Source: Paludibacteraceae bacterium
Lineage (GTDB): Bacteria > Bacteroidota > Bacteroidia > Bacteroidales > Paludibacteraceae
Assembly: GCA_028694915.1 (NCBI GenBank)
Contig: JAQVJY010000001.1
Coordinates: forward strand, 1 to 64,000
Length of the DNA stretch: 64,000 bases
Direction of reading: 5' to 3'
This document shows, in pieces, positions 24,838 to 33,981 of this stretch (its first letter is position 1; each line of letters starts with the position of its first letter). A program made the translations under genes and the position numbers. Under the pieces are notes generated by a model. It was not told where the DNA came from, did not search any database, and saw only the letters and a program-made list of their open reading frames with translations.

Positions 24838-26721
24838 ATGGCACTTAGTCAAATTACAAAAGGAACATGGTATAGGGCATTTGTGTTTATGTGTGTTTTA
24901 ATAGCTTGTATAAGCTGTGATAAACTTTCCGATGAATGTGCATCTGATTTTCAGTTATCCTATCCAAAACTTCAGCAATATAGTAATGCCGAATACGACT
25001 CTTTGTTAAATTTTTATCATCAGCTAGATAGCCTTAATTTAGAGCAGCCATCTGATTTAATGGCGTATCTGAAAAAAATGGCAGAAAGTCGATTGAATTA
25101 TAGAGATGGGGAGTATGTTAAATCCAATGCAATTATTGATGATGCATTGTTGTACGTCAAAAAAGATCCTTCTTTAGATTCTTTAAGTGCATCCTGTTTT
25201 ATGAGTAAAGGCATCAATTTTATGATGTTGGCCAAATATGATTCGGCATTTTGCTATTTTTATCAGGCTGAAAAAATATATGAACGTGATAAAAATATGC
25301 CGTCTTTATGTACAGTCTATGGCAATATGGCTAAAACCTTTTATAACAAAGGTGACATTGATAAAACGAGAGAATACATTGATAAAGCTAGTCAAGATTC
25401 TACTTATCTGCCATTGTTACTAAGTATGACACATTTGAAAGCCAATTTGTATGGTAGTATGGGATTGTTGGATAGCGCTTTATTGATAGATAGACAAGCT
25501 ATTCATTTTTATTCGAATAAAGGTGGACAACTGGCATTGAGTTCTTTTTATAATAATATGGCTATGTGTTTTGTTGAGAAGAATGATATGGATAGTGCAT
25601 TATTTTATTATAAAAAATCTTATCAAGCAGATTCCGTTTGCGGTTTTCAAATGAATATGTCTATTGATTTAGTTCTGTTAGCTGATATTTATTACCAGTT
25701 AGGAGACCATCGGCAGGCTAATTTGTACTACAATCGAGCACTTACTATTTTTTCCGAAGAACATAGCCCCGACAAAAAAGCGCTCGTTTTTGAGGTGCTT
25801 GCAAAACATGCTCGTAATGAAAAAAAATATCAAAAAGCACTTCAATGGCAAGACTCTTTAATGATGATTCAGCAAGAAATAAACGATATTGATATTAATC
25901 GTACCATAGAACGATTGCAGATAGAATATGAATCGGAAAAGAAAAAACAGCAAATTGAAGTTCAAGAAAGGCAATTGGCAATCTACAAGATGATTTTTAT
26001 TTTTGTGGTTATTGTATTCTTTTTATTAATAGCATTGTTTCTATTATACGTTCAAATTAAGCGGAAATCTGCCGTTTTGCAGGCTGTGGAACAAGATAAA
26101 AAAGTGTTAGCTATGCGCATCGGGATGGAGAAAACTGAGCGGTCACGTATTGCACGTGATTTACATGATAGTATTAGTCAGAAATTGGCTGTTATTCAGA
26201 TGTATATATCATCATTAAGCTCGGTAGAACAAGCTAAAACCAACGAGATATCGACCTTGGTTAAAGATGTATCTGCTGAAATTCGTGTCATTTCTCACAA
26301 CATGTTCCCCAAGGATTTAAACAAAGGACTTGTTCCTGCACTCCAATATTTTTGTGAACAAAGTAATTTTGTTCAAGCTCATACACAATTTCATCTTACA
26401 GTAGATAATGCAGAGAATTACTTAATCCAAAATGAAAATATAGATTTTGTTATTTATCGTATCGTGCAGGAAATAAGTAATAATGCTTTGAAATATGCAC
26501 AAGCCAAGCATATTGATATCATAGTGACGTATTCACAAAGCCTTATAAAAATTCAGATTCATGATGATGGTTTAGGCTTTGATACATCACTTCGGGAAAC
26601 AACAAAAGGAACAGGTCTGAAAAATATTTTTGAAAGAGTAAAACAATTAAACGGGAAAATAGATCTTACATCAAACAGCGATAAAGGCACTCTATTTTTC
26701 ATTGAAATCCCCACTGTATGA
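24838..26721 (+). CDS. TPR-containing membrane sensor histidine kinase (HisKA_3/NarX type)
   Basis: A 627-residue sensor kinase. Order: N-terminal export signal with a lipobox-like ACISC (Cys27), periplasmic TPR-like repeats (about 50-340), a charged coiled coil, one membrane helix (about 384-406), a HisKA_3 dimerisation domain with phospho-His near 443 (RIARDLHDSISQKL), and a HATPase_c domain (NNALKYAQA as N box, DDGLGFD, GTGLKNIFERV). This is a common Bacteroidota architecture for sensing from the periplasm. Its last bases overlap the response regulator start (ATGA), so the two form a pair. The signal is unknown. Confidence 0.9.
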   Translation: MALSQITKGTWYRAFVFMCVLIACISCDKLSDECASDFQLSYPKLQQYSNAEYDSLLNFYHQLDSLNLEQPSDLMAYLKKMAESRLNYRDGEYVKSNAIIDDALLYVKKDPSLDSLSASCFMSKGINFMMLAKYDSAFCYFYQAEKIYERDKNMPSLCTVYGNMAKTFYNKGDIDKTREYIDKASQDSTYLPLLLSMTHLKANLYGSMGLLDSALLIDRQAIHFYSNKGGQLALSSFYNNMAMCFVEKNDMDSALFYYKKSYQADSVCGFQMNMSIDLVLLADIYYQLGDHRQANLYYNRALTIFSEEHSPDKKALVFEVLAKHARNEKKYQKALQWQDSLMMIQQEINDIDINRTIERLQIEYESEKKKQQIEVQERQLAIYKMIFIFVVIVFFLLIALFLLYVQIKRKSAVLQAVEQDKKVLAMRIGMEKTERSRIARDLHDSISQKLAVIQMYISSLSSVEQAKTNEISTLVKDVSAEIRVISHNMFPKDLNKGLVPALQYFCEQSNFVQAHTQFHLTVDNAENYLIQNENIDFVIYRIVQEISNNALKYAQAKHIDIIVTYSQSLIKIQIHDDGLGFDTSLRETTKGTGLKNIFERVKQLNGKIDLTSNSDKGTLFFIEIPTV

Positions 26722-27365
26722 CGATGTCTCCAACACGCATTTTTATTGTAGACGATCATCCACTTGTTATTAGTGGCATTGAAAGTATGTTAATTGATTG
26801 CCACGATAAGGTTATATCGGGCGTGGCTGTTGATGGTGCTGAAGCATGGCGTAACATAACTATACTCAATGGACAATTGGACATACTCATTGTAGATATC
26901 GAAATGGATGGTATGGATGGTTTCGAACTTTGTTCAAAGGTAAAAGATCAATATCCTGAGATCAAAATTCTTTTTCTTTCAATGCATGACGAAGTGTACT
27001 ATGTCAAAAAAGCGATAGAATGTGAAGCCGATGGTTATATGCTTAAAATCTGTGATAAGTATGAATTTATACGAGGTCTTAATGCCTTAATAGAAAATGG
27101 TTGTTATTTCGCGTGTAAAATCTTACCTATTATAAAGCAGATGAAGCAGCTCGATAAATCTACTAATAATCAGAATTTAACCGATAGAGAAACCGAAGTT
27201 CTTCGCCTGATTCTTCAAGAAATGACCAGTAAAGAAATTGCAGAACAGTTATTTATTTCAAAACAAACGGTCGACACACATCGTATCAATATTATGCGTA
27301 AAACTCATAGTAAATCCATTGTTGGCCTATTGAAATACGCTATTCAGCACAACTTAGTTAAATAA
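26718..27365 (+). CDS. NarL/FixJ-type response regulator
   Basis: A 215-residue regulator with a receiver domain (acid pair in FIVDDHP, phospho-acceptor Asp in ILIVDIEMDGMDG near residue 60, Lys in the YMLKICDKYEF region) and a C-terminal LuxR helix-turn-helix (LTDRETEVLRLI ... SKEIAEQLFISKQTVDTHRINIMRKT). It is surely the partner of the preceding kinase, with which it overlaps by four bases. Codon 3 is an alternative ATG. A terminator follows at 27390; the targets are unknown, but the secreted-protein genes downstream are candidates. Confidence 0.93.
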   Translation: MTMSPTRIFIVDDHPLVISGIESMLIDCHDKVISGVAVDGAEAWRNITILNGQLDILIVDIEMDGMDGFELCSKVKDQYPEIKILFLSMHDEVYYVKKAIECEADGYMLKICDKYEFIRGLNALIENGCYFACKILPIIKQMKQLDKSTNNQNLTDRETEVLRLILQEMTSKEIAEQLFISKQTVDTHRINIMRKTHSKSIVGLLKYAIQHNLVK

Positions 27366-27389
27366 TTTTACAATAGCTTTTTTTACTTT

Positions 27390-27419
27390 AAAATCCATAT
27401 TTATATGGATTTTTTTTTT
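27390..27419 (+). terminator. terminator after the response regulator
   Basis: Perfect 11-bp stem (27390-27400 with 27403-27413), 2-base loop, then a T run. Confidence 0.85.
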
Positions 27420-27511
27420 GCCATATTGAGCATATTTTTGTGAAGTATTTTTTTAAATATTGATGTGTGTAGTTAGTTTAAACCTATATGTAATATCAAA
27501 ATTAGATAATT

Positions 27512-29113
27512 ATGAAAACAAAAAATTTATCTCTACTCTTAAGTTTTGTGATTCCGTTGAATATGTTTTCCCAGACACCTGTTAATAAAACAACAGTTGA
27601 AATTCCTAAAGAATTTAAGAAAGCTAAAATTGCTCTTGTTCAATTATCGAATGATAATCAGTTAAATGTTGTTTTATCCCAAGAAAAAAAGAAAGAAGTA
27701 GAATTGTATCAATTTACATTTGATCAAAATGTAAAACAAACAACGGCACAAGCTGTATCGCCAAATTCTTCCGCGCCTTCTTCTCGCAATGCAATAAGTA
27801 ATCCTGCAAGCATTGGTAAAGACGGTATTGTTCGCTTTGTAAGAGTTGTTCCTTCATCTTTTTGGGGACAAATGATTTTGGAAAAAGGTTATATGCAAAA
27901 AGATTATCTTGATGGAATATATATAGGAGAAGAATTTGTTACAGAAAGAGAAATTACTGGTATAAAAACTGAGGACGGCAGAAAAATCATACCAGTTTCA
28001 GAAATGCATGTGGGAATTGGAGGTGAAACTCAAACAACAAAAACATTGGGGTTAGACAATAATTCAGGATTTCTTGCAGTCGGCGATTTAATTGCAGTTG
28101 GTGGTGTCTTCCCAAAATTAGTTACCCAAGGAAGATTGGGTGTTGGAAGTATTGATACATATATAGATTACTGTATTGTAAAAGCCGATGCTAAAAAACT
28201 GGATGTAGATAAAATTACTATGATTCCTTTCAAATATGTACAACAAACCGAATTATGTAGAGAGGTAAACGGTAAAAAATTAATGTTGATAACTAAAGAT
28301 TTTCCATTAGTATATAAGGGCTCAGAAGAATTTTACAACAAAGACTCTAATACAAGAACAATCACTATTATTAACAAGCAAGGTTCTGTCGACAAGCAAA
28401 TTAATTTTGAAGGCTTTCCAGATATGCTTATCATCGGAGCAGAAATGATGGGAAATGGGAATATATATGTGCTTGCTCGTGTAGGAAAGAACAAAGAAAT
28501 GGGATTAGCTGTTATTAAAATTGAAAACGACAAAGTAGTTTACACTCAAAAAACACCTGCATTCGAAATAGACAAAACGGTGATTAAACCTGCCAATGAA
28601 AAGAAAACGGCATCATTGAGTAAAACTCTTAAAAACATAAATAATAAAAACAACCTGTATAGAGGAGCATTAGAGCTTGAAAATGGAAACTTTGTAGCCG
28701 TTTATCAAGAAATTGGGTTACCTGGTCGTATGTACTACCTTCAATTTGATAATACTGGAAAACTAATTAAACAATATACCCACGGTGTAACCGAAGATTT
28801 TACAGCTTCAGCAGATAAAAAGACAGTAGGCGTTATTGACTTTTTTATCAGACAAAATTATAATAGTGGTTTTTATCCAATAATAATGGAAAAAACCAAA
28901 GATGGAAGTTACTTAAAAATTTGTAAAATAGATGGGAATACAGGAGCCATGAGCGATTTTACTGTTTATGGAAGAAAATCAAAAGAGGATCCAAACGAGT
29001 ATTATTTAGACCGGATGAATCCCATTATTGATACTCCTGACGGTGGTATGATTATGGTAGGCAGATCAAGTAATCGCCAAGTCTTATATGTAGAGAAAAT
29101 CAAGTTTGAGTAA
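27512..29113 (+). CDS. uncharacterised secreted protein
   Basis: A 533-residue protein with a signal peptide (MKTKNLSLLLSFVIPLNMFSQ). I do not recognise a family. The mature protein is rich in Lys, Asn and short beta strands; phrases such as NGNIYVLARVG, LENGNFVAVYQEIG, and TPDGGMIMVGRSS suggest beta-propeller-like blades. Residues about 85-100 form a Ser/Asn-rich linker. No C-terminal sorting domain is seen. It has its own hairpin terminator. Base and codon use (many AGA, ATA, AAA) differ from the genes left of the block. Confidence 0.75.
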   Translation: MKTKNLSLLLSFVIPLNMFSQTPVNKTTVEIPKEFKKAKIALVQLSNDNQLNVVLSQEKKKEVELYQFTFDQNVKQTTAQAVSPNSSAPSSRNAISNPASIGKDGIVRFVRVVPSSFWGQMILEKGYMQKDYLDGIYIGEEFVTEREITGIKTEDGRKIIPVSEMHVGIGGETQTTKTLGLDNNSGFLAVGDLIAVGGVFPKLVTQGRLGVGSIDTYIDYCIVKADAKKLDVDKITMIPFKYVQQTELCREVNGKKLMLITKDFPLVYKGSEEFYNKDSNTRTITIINKQGSVDKQINFEGFPDMLIIGAEMMGNGNIYVLARVGKNKEMGLAVIKIENDKVVYTQKTPAFEIDKTVIKPANEKKTASLSKTLKNINNKNNLYRGALELENGNFVAVYQEIGLPGRMYYLQFDNTGKLIKQYTHGVTEDFTASADKKTVGVIDFFIRQNYNSGFYPIIMEKTKDGSYLKICKIDGNTGAMSDFTVYGRKSKEDPNEYYLDRMNPIIDTPDGGMIMVGRSSNRQVLYVEKIKFE

Positions 29114-29150
29114 ATGAGTTCCTAAAATAGAATAAACCAATTTTATAACA

Positions 29151-29191
29151 AAAGAAACCATCTAAGATATAAAATATTAGATGGTTTCTTT
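29151..29191 (+). terminator. terminator after the 27512 gene
   Basis: A 14-bp stem (29151-29164 with 29178-29191), 13-base loop and an A/T-rich tail. Confidence 0.7.
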
Positions 29192-29205
29192 AAAATTACA
29201 TCTAT

Positions 29206-31227
29206 ATGAAACAAATTTTAATTTCAATTATACTTTGCTTTTTTCTTGTTAATCAACTGGATGCTCAAAAAATACGCTGGAGCTACAAAATTGAAGGATC
29301 CGAAGTTGGAGCAGGAAAGCCTGTTACTTATAGAAATGGATATAATAAATATGCCGCTGCTGTATTGCAAGAGAATAAAGATGGAAAAGAGCCCTCGAAA
29401 AATGCAAAAAGTCCAGCTGTTATCAAATACTACTTTATGCCGTTTGATGCACAACAAGTAGTTATTTGCGAAAATTATAATGTGGGTGCTATCGTCAAAA
29501 TTGAAATAGAATCGCTTTCTGAAAACTCAAAAGAAACGATTGTAAAAACTATTTACCAAGAAGACGCATCTCCTGTACAGGGATTTAGGACTTCAAATTA
29601 TAATTTTGAACCTACTAAACATGTTACATGTGTAAATGTGTATCTCGACTATGTAAAAATTCCGGGCGTGAATCAGATATCGGGAGTAGGACTTACTGAT
29701 TTTCGAGAGGCTTACACTCCAGAATTCAACTTTGCAAAAGAAAATCCGTTTGAAGGAGAACCTATGTATATGAATGATGATGTGTCTGGAATGGCTAGTC
29801 CTACAGCGCCAATCGTTTCGGTGGACGGGAAATATATCTATTTTAGCCATGAAGATGAGTATGGTAAAAACCAAATTTATAGAGGTGTGATAGGATATGA
29901 TGGGCGCATCTCAAAAGTGGAATGGTGCGATTTTAATCTTCCACTCACAACATCAACATCGAGTGCATTAACAGCGATTTCACAAGACAACAATGTGGCA
30001 TACGTTAATGCCATGAATATAGGGAAAACAGATATTTATAAAACCTATTTAAAAAGGGATAAAAAAGGAAAAACTAGTTGGGAGCGAGAAAAACTAAAAA
30101 TTAGTGGCTTCAACTCAAAGAGTGAATATATCAGTGATTGTATGAGCTATGATGGTCAGTATTATTTTGTTGACATGGAGCGTACTGATGGTGAAAATAA
30201 ATATTTCGACGGAGATATTTATGTTGCCTTTCGTAATGAGAAAGGAGAATATGGCAATTTTAAACACATGGGATATGATATTAATACCACTGGCGATGAA
30301 ATCCCTTGTTTCTTAGCCGCAGACAATAAAACGTTTGTCTTTGCCAGTTCTGGGCATTTTAGTTATGGGGCAAAAGATATTTTTATAACCAAAAGATTAG
30401 ACGACACCTGGCAAAATTGGAGTCAACCAATCAACATTGGGAAAATTATAAATACCAAAGCGACCGAAAATTATTTTACAATTGATTCAAAAGGAGAATA
30501 TGCCTATTTTATACGTTGGGAAAATAAGCAATCTAATTTATACCGAATAAAACTACACCAACCAGAGAAAGAAACACCTAAAACAGAAACGATAAAACCA
30601 GAACCAGTTATAGTTGTGCATGGAAAAGTACTCGATAAGAAAACAAACAATCCAGTTCAAACAGATATTATTTACACCAATATATTAACAGGTGAAATTT
30701 TAGGACGGGCAACTTCTAACGGAGAAACTGGTGAATACACAGTAGCTCTTCCTGCCGGAATATTCTATTCCTATTTGGCAAAAGCAGAAAAACATTTGCC
30801 TGCATCCGAAAATGTAGATGCCCGTGAACTTGCAGCCACATCGGTCATAGAAAAGAATCTTTATCTAGTTCCTATTGAAGTTGGTCAAACCATTCGCTTG
30901 AATAATATCTTCTTTGATTTTGGAAAAGCTACTTTAAAACCAGAATCAAATGAAGAACTAGACAATATGGTCAAAATCCTTAATGAAAATTCAAAAATGG
31001 AAATTCAAATTGCTGGGCATACAGATAATGTCGGTTCGGATGACGCAAACATGAAACTATCTGATGACCGCGCAAATGCTGTCAGAAGTTACCTAATTTC
31101 AAAAGGCATTAACGAAACACGCATCACTGCAAAAGGATTTGGCGAAACTAAACCGATAGCAACTAACGATACCGATGAAGGAAGACAAATAAATAGACGA
31201 GTAGAATTTACTATTAGTAAATATTAA
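29206..31227 (+). CDS. OmpA-family protein with PD40-like repeats
   Basis: A 673-residue envelope protein. Order: signal peptide (ends LDAQ), an N-terminal beta region, PD40/WD40-like repeats (about 190-450, e.g. SVDGKYIYFSHEDEYGKNQIY and DNKTFVFASSGHFSYGAKDIF), a carboxypeptidase-regulatory-like domain (about 470-550, VVHGKVLDKKTNNPVQTD), and a C-terminal OmpA peptidoglycan-binding domain (about 565-673; FFDFGKATLKPES, IAGHTDNVGSD, SDDRANAVRSYLISKGI, RRVEF). It probably links the outer membrane to peptidoglycan. The order resembles T9SS-associated PorE-like proteins but without TPRs. Confidence 0.88.
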   Translation: MKQILISIILCFFLVNQLDAQKIRWSYKIEGSEVGAGKPVTYRNGYNKYAAAVLQENKDGKEPSKNAKSPAVIKYYFMPFDAQQVVICENYNVGAIVKIEIESLSENSKETIVKTIYQEDASPVQGFRTSNYNFEPTKHVTCVNVYLDYVKIPGVNQISGVGLTDFREAYTPEFNFAKENPFEGEPMYMNDDVSGMASPTAPIVSVDGKYIYFSHEDEYGKNQIYRGVIGYDGRISKVEWCDFNLPLTTSTSSALTAISQDNNVAYVNAMNIGKTDIYKTYLKRDKKGKTSWEREKLKISGFNSKSEYISDCMSYDGQYYFVDMERTDGENKYFDGDIYVAFRNEKGEYGNFKHMGYDINTTGDEIPCFLAADNKTFVFASSGHFSYGAKDIFITKRLDDTWQNWSQPINIGKIINTKATENYFTIDSKGEYAYFIRWENKQSNLYRIKLHQPEKETPKTETIKPEPVIVVHGKVLDKKTNNPVQTDIIYTNILTGEILGRATSNGETGEYTVALPAGIFYSYLAKAEKHLPASENVDARELAATSVIEKNLYLVPIEVGQTIRLNNIFFDFGKATLKPESNEELDNMVKILNENSKMEIQIAGHTDNVGSDDANMKLSDDRANAVRSYLISKGINETRITAKGFGETKPIATNDTDEGRQINRRVEFTISKY

Positions 31228-31549
31228 ATATTTGTATATGATCATGTTAAATTTACGTATAATAATATTTATATATTTTATATCATTCGTCCATTGTATA
31301 ATAACCTGATTGACTGTAAAGATATATTATATTTGTTTACATAAGTTTGTAAATGTTAATATAAGTTTATATATTCGCAACATTGTTTGGTTGTATGTTT
31401 TGATATTTAGCAATATAAATTATAACTGCTTTAATACCAGACTGTAAAAGGAGAATTTTAGACAAATAATATTCAGTTTAATTAATAATTAACGCGATAA
31501 TTTCCCAATATATTGATATAAAGAAATTGTCACAATCCCCCTCAAAGAT
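31228..31549 (+). other. AT-rich intergenic region before the WG-repeat genes
   Basis: About 320 bases with no gene that I can support on either strand. The composition is very A+T rich. TATATTTG at 31328-31335 fits the -7 box but is 214 bases from the next start and lacks a well placed -33 element. No clear hairpin or repeat is seen. Confidence 0.5.
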
Positions 31550-32743
31550 ATGAAGAAGTATTTATTTTTTATGTGTGTCCTGTTGTCCGTTCAATTATCG
31601 GCACAAACAAAGTATGCTCAAGTGTATTTCTACAAAGAAGATATGGCTCGCGTAAAAAACGGCGAATATCCAAATTACAAATATGGTTTTATCGACAAAA
31701 ATGGAAACGAAGTGATTGTCGTAAAATATGATGGAGCGGAAGATTTCAACAATGGATTGGCAAGAGTTTCACTCAATCATAAATACGGTTATGTTGACAA
31801 ACAAGGTAACGAAGTCATCCCCGTAATTTACACGTTTGTTAAAAGATTTTCAGAAGGGCTTGTAGAAGTGGCCATCGGAGGTGAAAGGGATGAATATGGC
31901 GATATGCCAATTAATGCGGAATGGGGATATATGAACACGAAAGGAGAATTGATTGTACCGTTTAAATATGATGCAACTAGTGCATTCGAAAATGGCATAG
32001 CTAAAGTAAGAGGCGGAGGTAATGACAGTAAAGAGGGATTAATCAATACCAAAGGCGAAGAGATTACACCATTAAAATACGACAGAATAGACTTTTCTCA
32101 TGATGGAACAAATCTTTCAAAAGTTTCCATTAAGTATAAGGAAGGATATATTAATAATAAAGGTCAGGAAATAGTACCTCCGATATTTAATTATGTTTCT
32201 TGTTCTGACAGTATGATACTGGTAAAAAATGAAGATATTCATAAATCAGGATTTTATAATTTAGAAGGCAAAGAAGTGGTTCCGCTAATTTATGATGAAG
32301 CCGGAAGTTTTAGTGAAGGATTAGCAGCGGTATCAAAAAACCAGAAGTATGGTTTTATCAATAAAATTGGAGATGTTGTGATAGATTTTAAATATGATTA
32401 TGCCAGCGAGTTTACAGAAGGTTTTGCATTCGTGGTAAAAAATAAAAAATACGGATTTATCAATAAAAAAAATGAAGTGTTAGTACAACCACAATACGAA
32501 GATGCCTGGTATTTTGGCGATGGCATTGCTCGTGTAAAACAAAATGGTAAATGGGGATTTATTGATACCACTGGAAAATTAGTTATACCTTGTATTTACG
32601 ATGAAGTATATCGAGATTATTATAATGGAGGAGTTGATATCATAGTTATTAAGGATGATAAAAAAATAGCTATTGATAAAGAAGGAAATAAATTATACGA
32701 CTATCAGGAAGAAGATGGTAGAGGTGGTGATGACGATTATTAA
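31550..32743 (+). CDS. secreted WG-repeat protein 1
   Basis: A 397-residue exported protein: signal peptide (MKKYLFFMCVLLSVQLSAQ) followed by about nine WG repeats, each of the kind KYGFIDKNGNEVIVVKYDGAEDF..GLARV. It ends in an acidic tail (EEDGRGGDDDY). WG repeats are beta-rich, ligand-binding or structural modules with no single known function. It is the first of three tandem paralogues and is separated from the next by 15 bases, so they are probably one transcript. Confidence 0.9.
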   Translation: MKKYLFFMCVLLSVQLSAQTKYAQVYFYKEDMARVKNGEYPNYKYGFIDKNGNEVIVVKYDGAEDFNNGLARVSLNHKYGYVDKQGNEVIPVIYTFVKRFSEGLVEVAIGGERDEYGDMPINAEWGYMNTKGELIVPFKYDATSAFENGIAKVRGGGNDSKEGLINTKGEEITPLKYDRIDFSHDGTNLSKVSIKYKEGYINNKGQEIVPPIFNYVSCSDSMILVKNEDIHKSGFYNLEGKEVVPLIYDEAGSFSEGLAAVSKNQKYGFINKIGDVVIDFKYDYASEFTEGFAFVVKNKKYGFINKKNEVLVQPQYEDAWYFGDGIARVKQNGKWGFIDTTGKLVIPCIYDEVYRDYYNGGVDIIVIKDDKKIAIDKEGNKLYDYQEEDGRGGDDDY

Positions 32744-32758
32744 ACATTAACATAAAAA

Positions 32759-33925
32759 ATGAAAACAAAAATCAGCACTTTATTGCTATTGCTGTTTGCA
32801 CTTACCAATGCAAGCATAGCACAAACTTCCAAAATAGAAGTTAATGAACCAACCGATTCTGTTAAAGTTATTTATGTAGATAACAGCAATGGATATGAAT
32901 CAAAAGGTTATTATATCGTAGATGTTAAAACCGAGAAAAGACTTATAAAATTACCCTATTATGAATGGGTAGATAAGAGATTTGGGTTTTGCTCAGGATT
33001 GATGAATGTAAAGAAAGACAATAAATGGGGATTTATTGATCAAACAGGAAAGGTTGCTATTCCAATTATGTATCAATGGGTAGAATCTTTCAGTGAAGGA
33101 TTTGCAAATGCCAGATTAAACGACAAGTCTGGTTATATTGATTCCAAAGGAAATACAGTCGTTCCATTTATATACGAAGGTTCATCTCCTTTCCATGGAG
33201 GATTAGCACTTGTAAAATCAAACGGAAAATACGGATACATCAACAAAACTGGAAAAGTTGTTATTCCATTTATTTATGATGATGCAAATGATTTTACAGA
33301 TGAATTTACCTGGGTTGAATCTAATAAAAAATATGGATTTATCGATAAGACAGGAAAAGTAGTTGTTCCGATAAAGTATGACGAAGTCCGAACATTTTCA
33401 GCAGAATTAGCCTGCGTCAAACTTAACGGTAAATACGGATTTATTGATAGAACAGGTAAAGTAGTAATTCCGATTATTTACGATGATGCAAATTCGTTTT
33501 CAAGAGGGACAGCATACGTTAAACTTGGTGATAAAGAATCTTACATTGACAAAACAGGGAAAAAGAGATTTGACAATATTTTTTATGATTACCCCAAAGA
33601 AACATTCATAGTTTTATTAAACGGGAAATATGGTCTTATTGATATACACGGCAAAATACTTATCCCACTTAAATACGAAGGCGTTACTCATTTTAGCGAA
33701 GGACTTGCTGGTGTTAAATTAAATGGTCAATGGGGCTATATTGATACAACAGGTAAAACCATTATTCCATTTAAGTATGATTATGCCGAAAGTTTTATAG
33801 ATGGTAAAGCCATTGTTAAATTTGGAGAAGAAAGAATTTATATTGACAAAACTGGGGAAAAAATAGGTGTGGTACCCGAAATTTCTACTGGTGCGTATGA
33901 TATTTATGACGATTATGATTATTAA
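32759..33925 (+). CDS. secreted WG-repeat protein 2
   Basis: A 388-residue paralogue of the preceding protein: signal peptide (ending ASIAQ) and about nine WG repeats (KWGFIDQTGKVAIPIMYQWVESF, KYGYINKTGKVVIPFIYDDANDF and so on), with an acidic, Tyr-rich end (DIYDDYDY). Adjacent repeats are very similar in both protein and DNA, which indicates recent internal duplication. Confidence 0.9.
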   Translation: MKTKISTLLLLLFALTNASIAQTSKIEVNEPTDSVKVIYVDNSNGYESKGYYIVDVKTEKRLIKLPYYEWVDKRFGFCSGLMNVKKDNKWGFIDQTGKVAIPIMYQWVESFSEGFANARLNDKSGYIDSKGNTVVPFIYEGSSPFHGGLALVKSNGKYGYINKTGKVVIPFIYDDANDFTDEFTWVESNKKYGFIDKTGKVVVPIKYDEVRTFSAELACVKLNGKYGFIDRTGKVVIPIIYDDANSFSRGTAYVKLGDKESYIDKTGKKRFDNIFYDYPKETFIVLLNGKYGLIDIHGKILIPLKYEGVTHFSEGLAGVKLNGQWGYIDTTGKTIIPFKYDYAESFIDGKAIVKFGEERIYIDKTGEKIGVVPEISTGAYDIYDDYDY

Positions 33926-33981
33926 TGCAAAAAATGTTGAAATACTAATAAACAATAAGTTATAAAATAATATTAGAAAAA

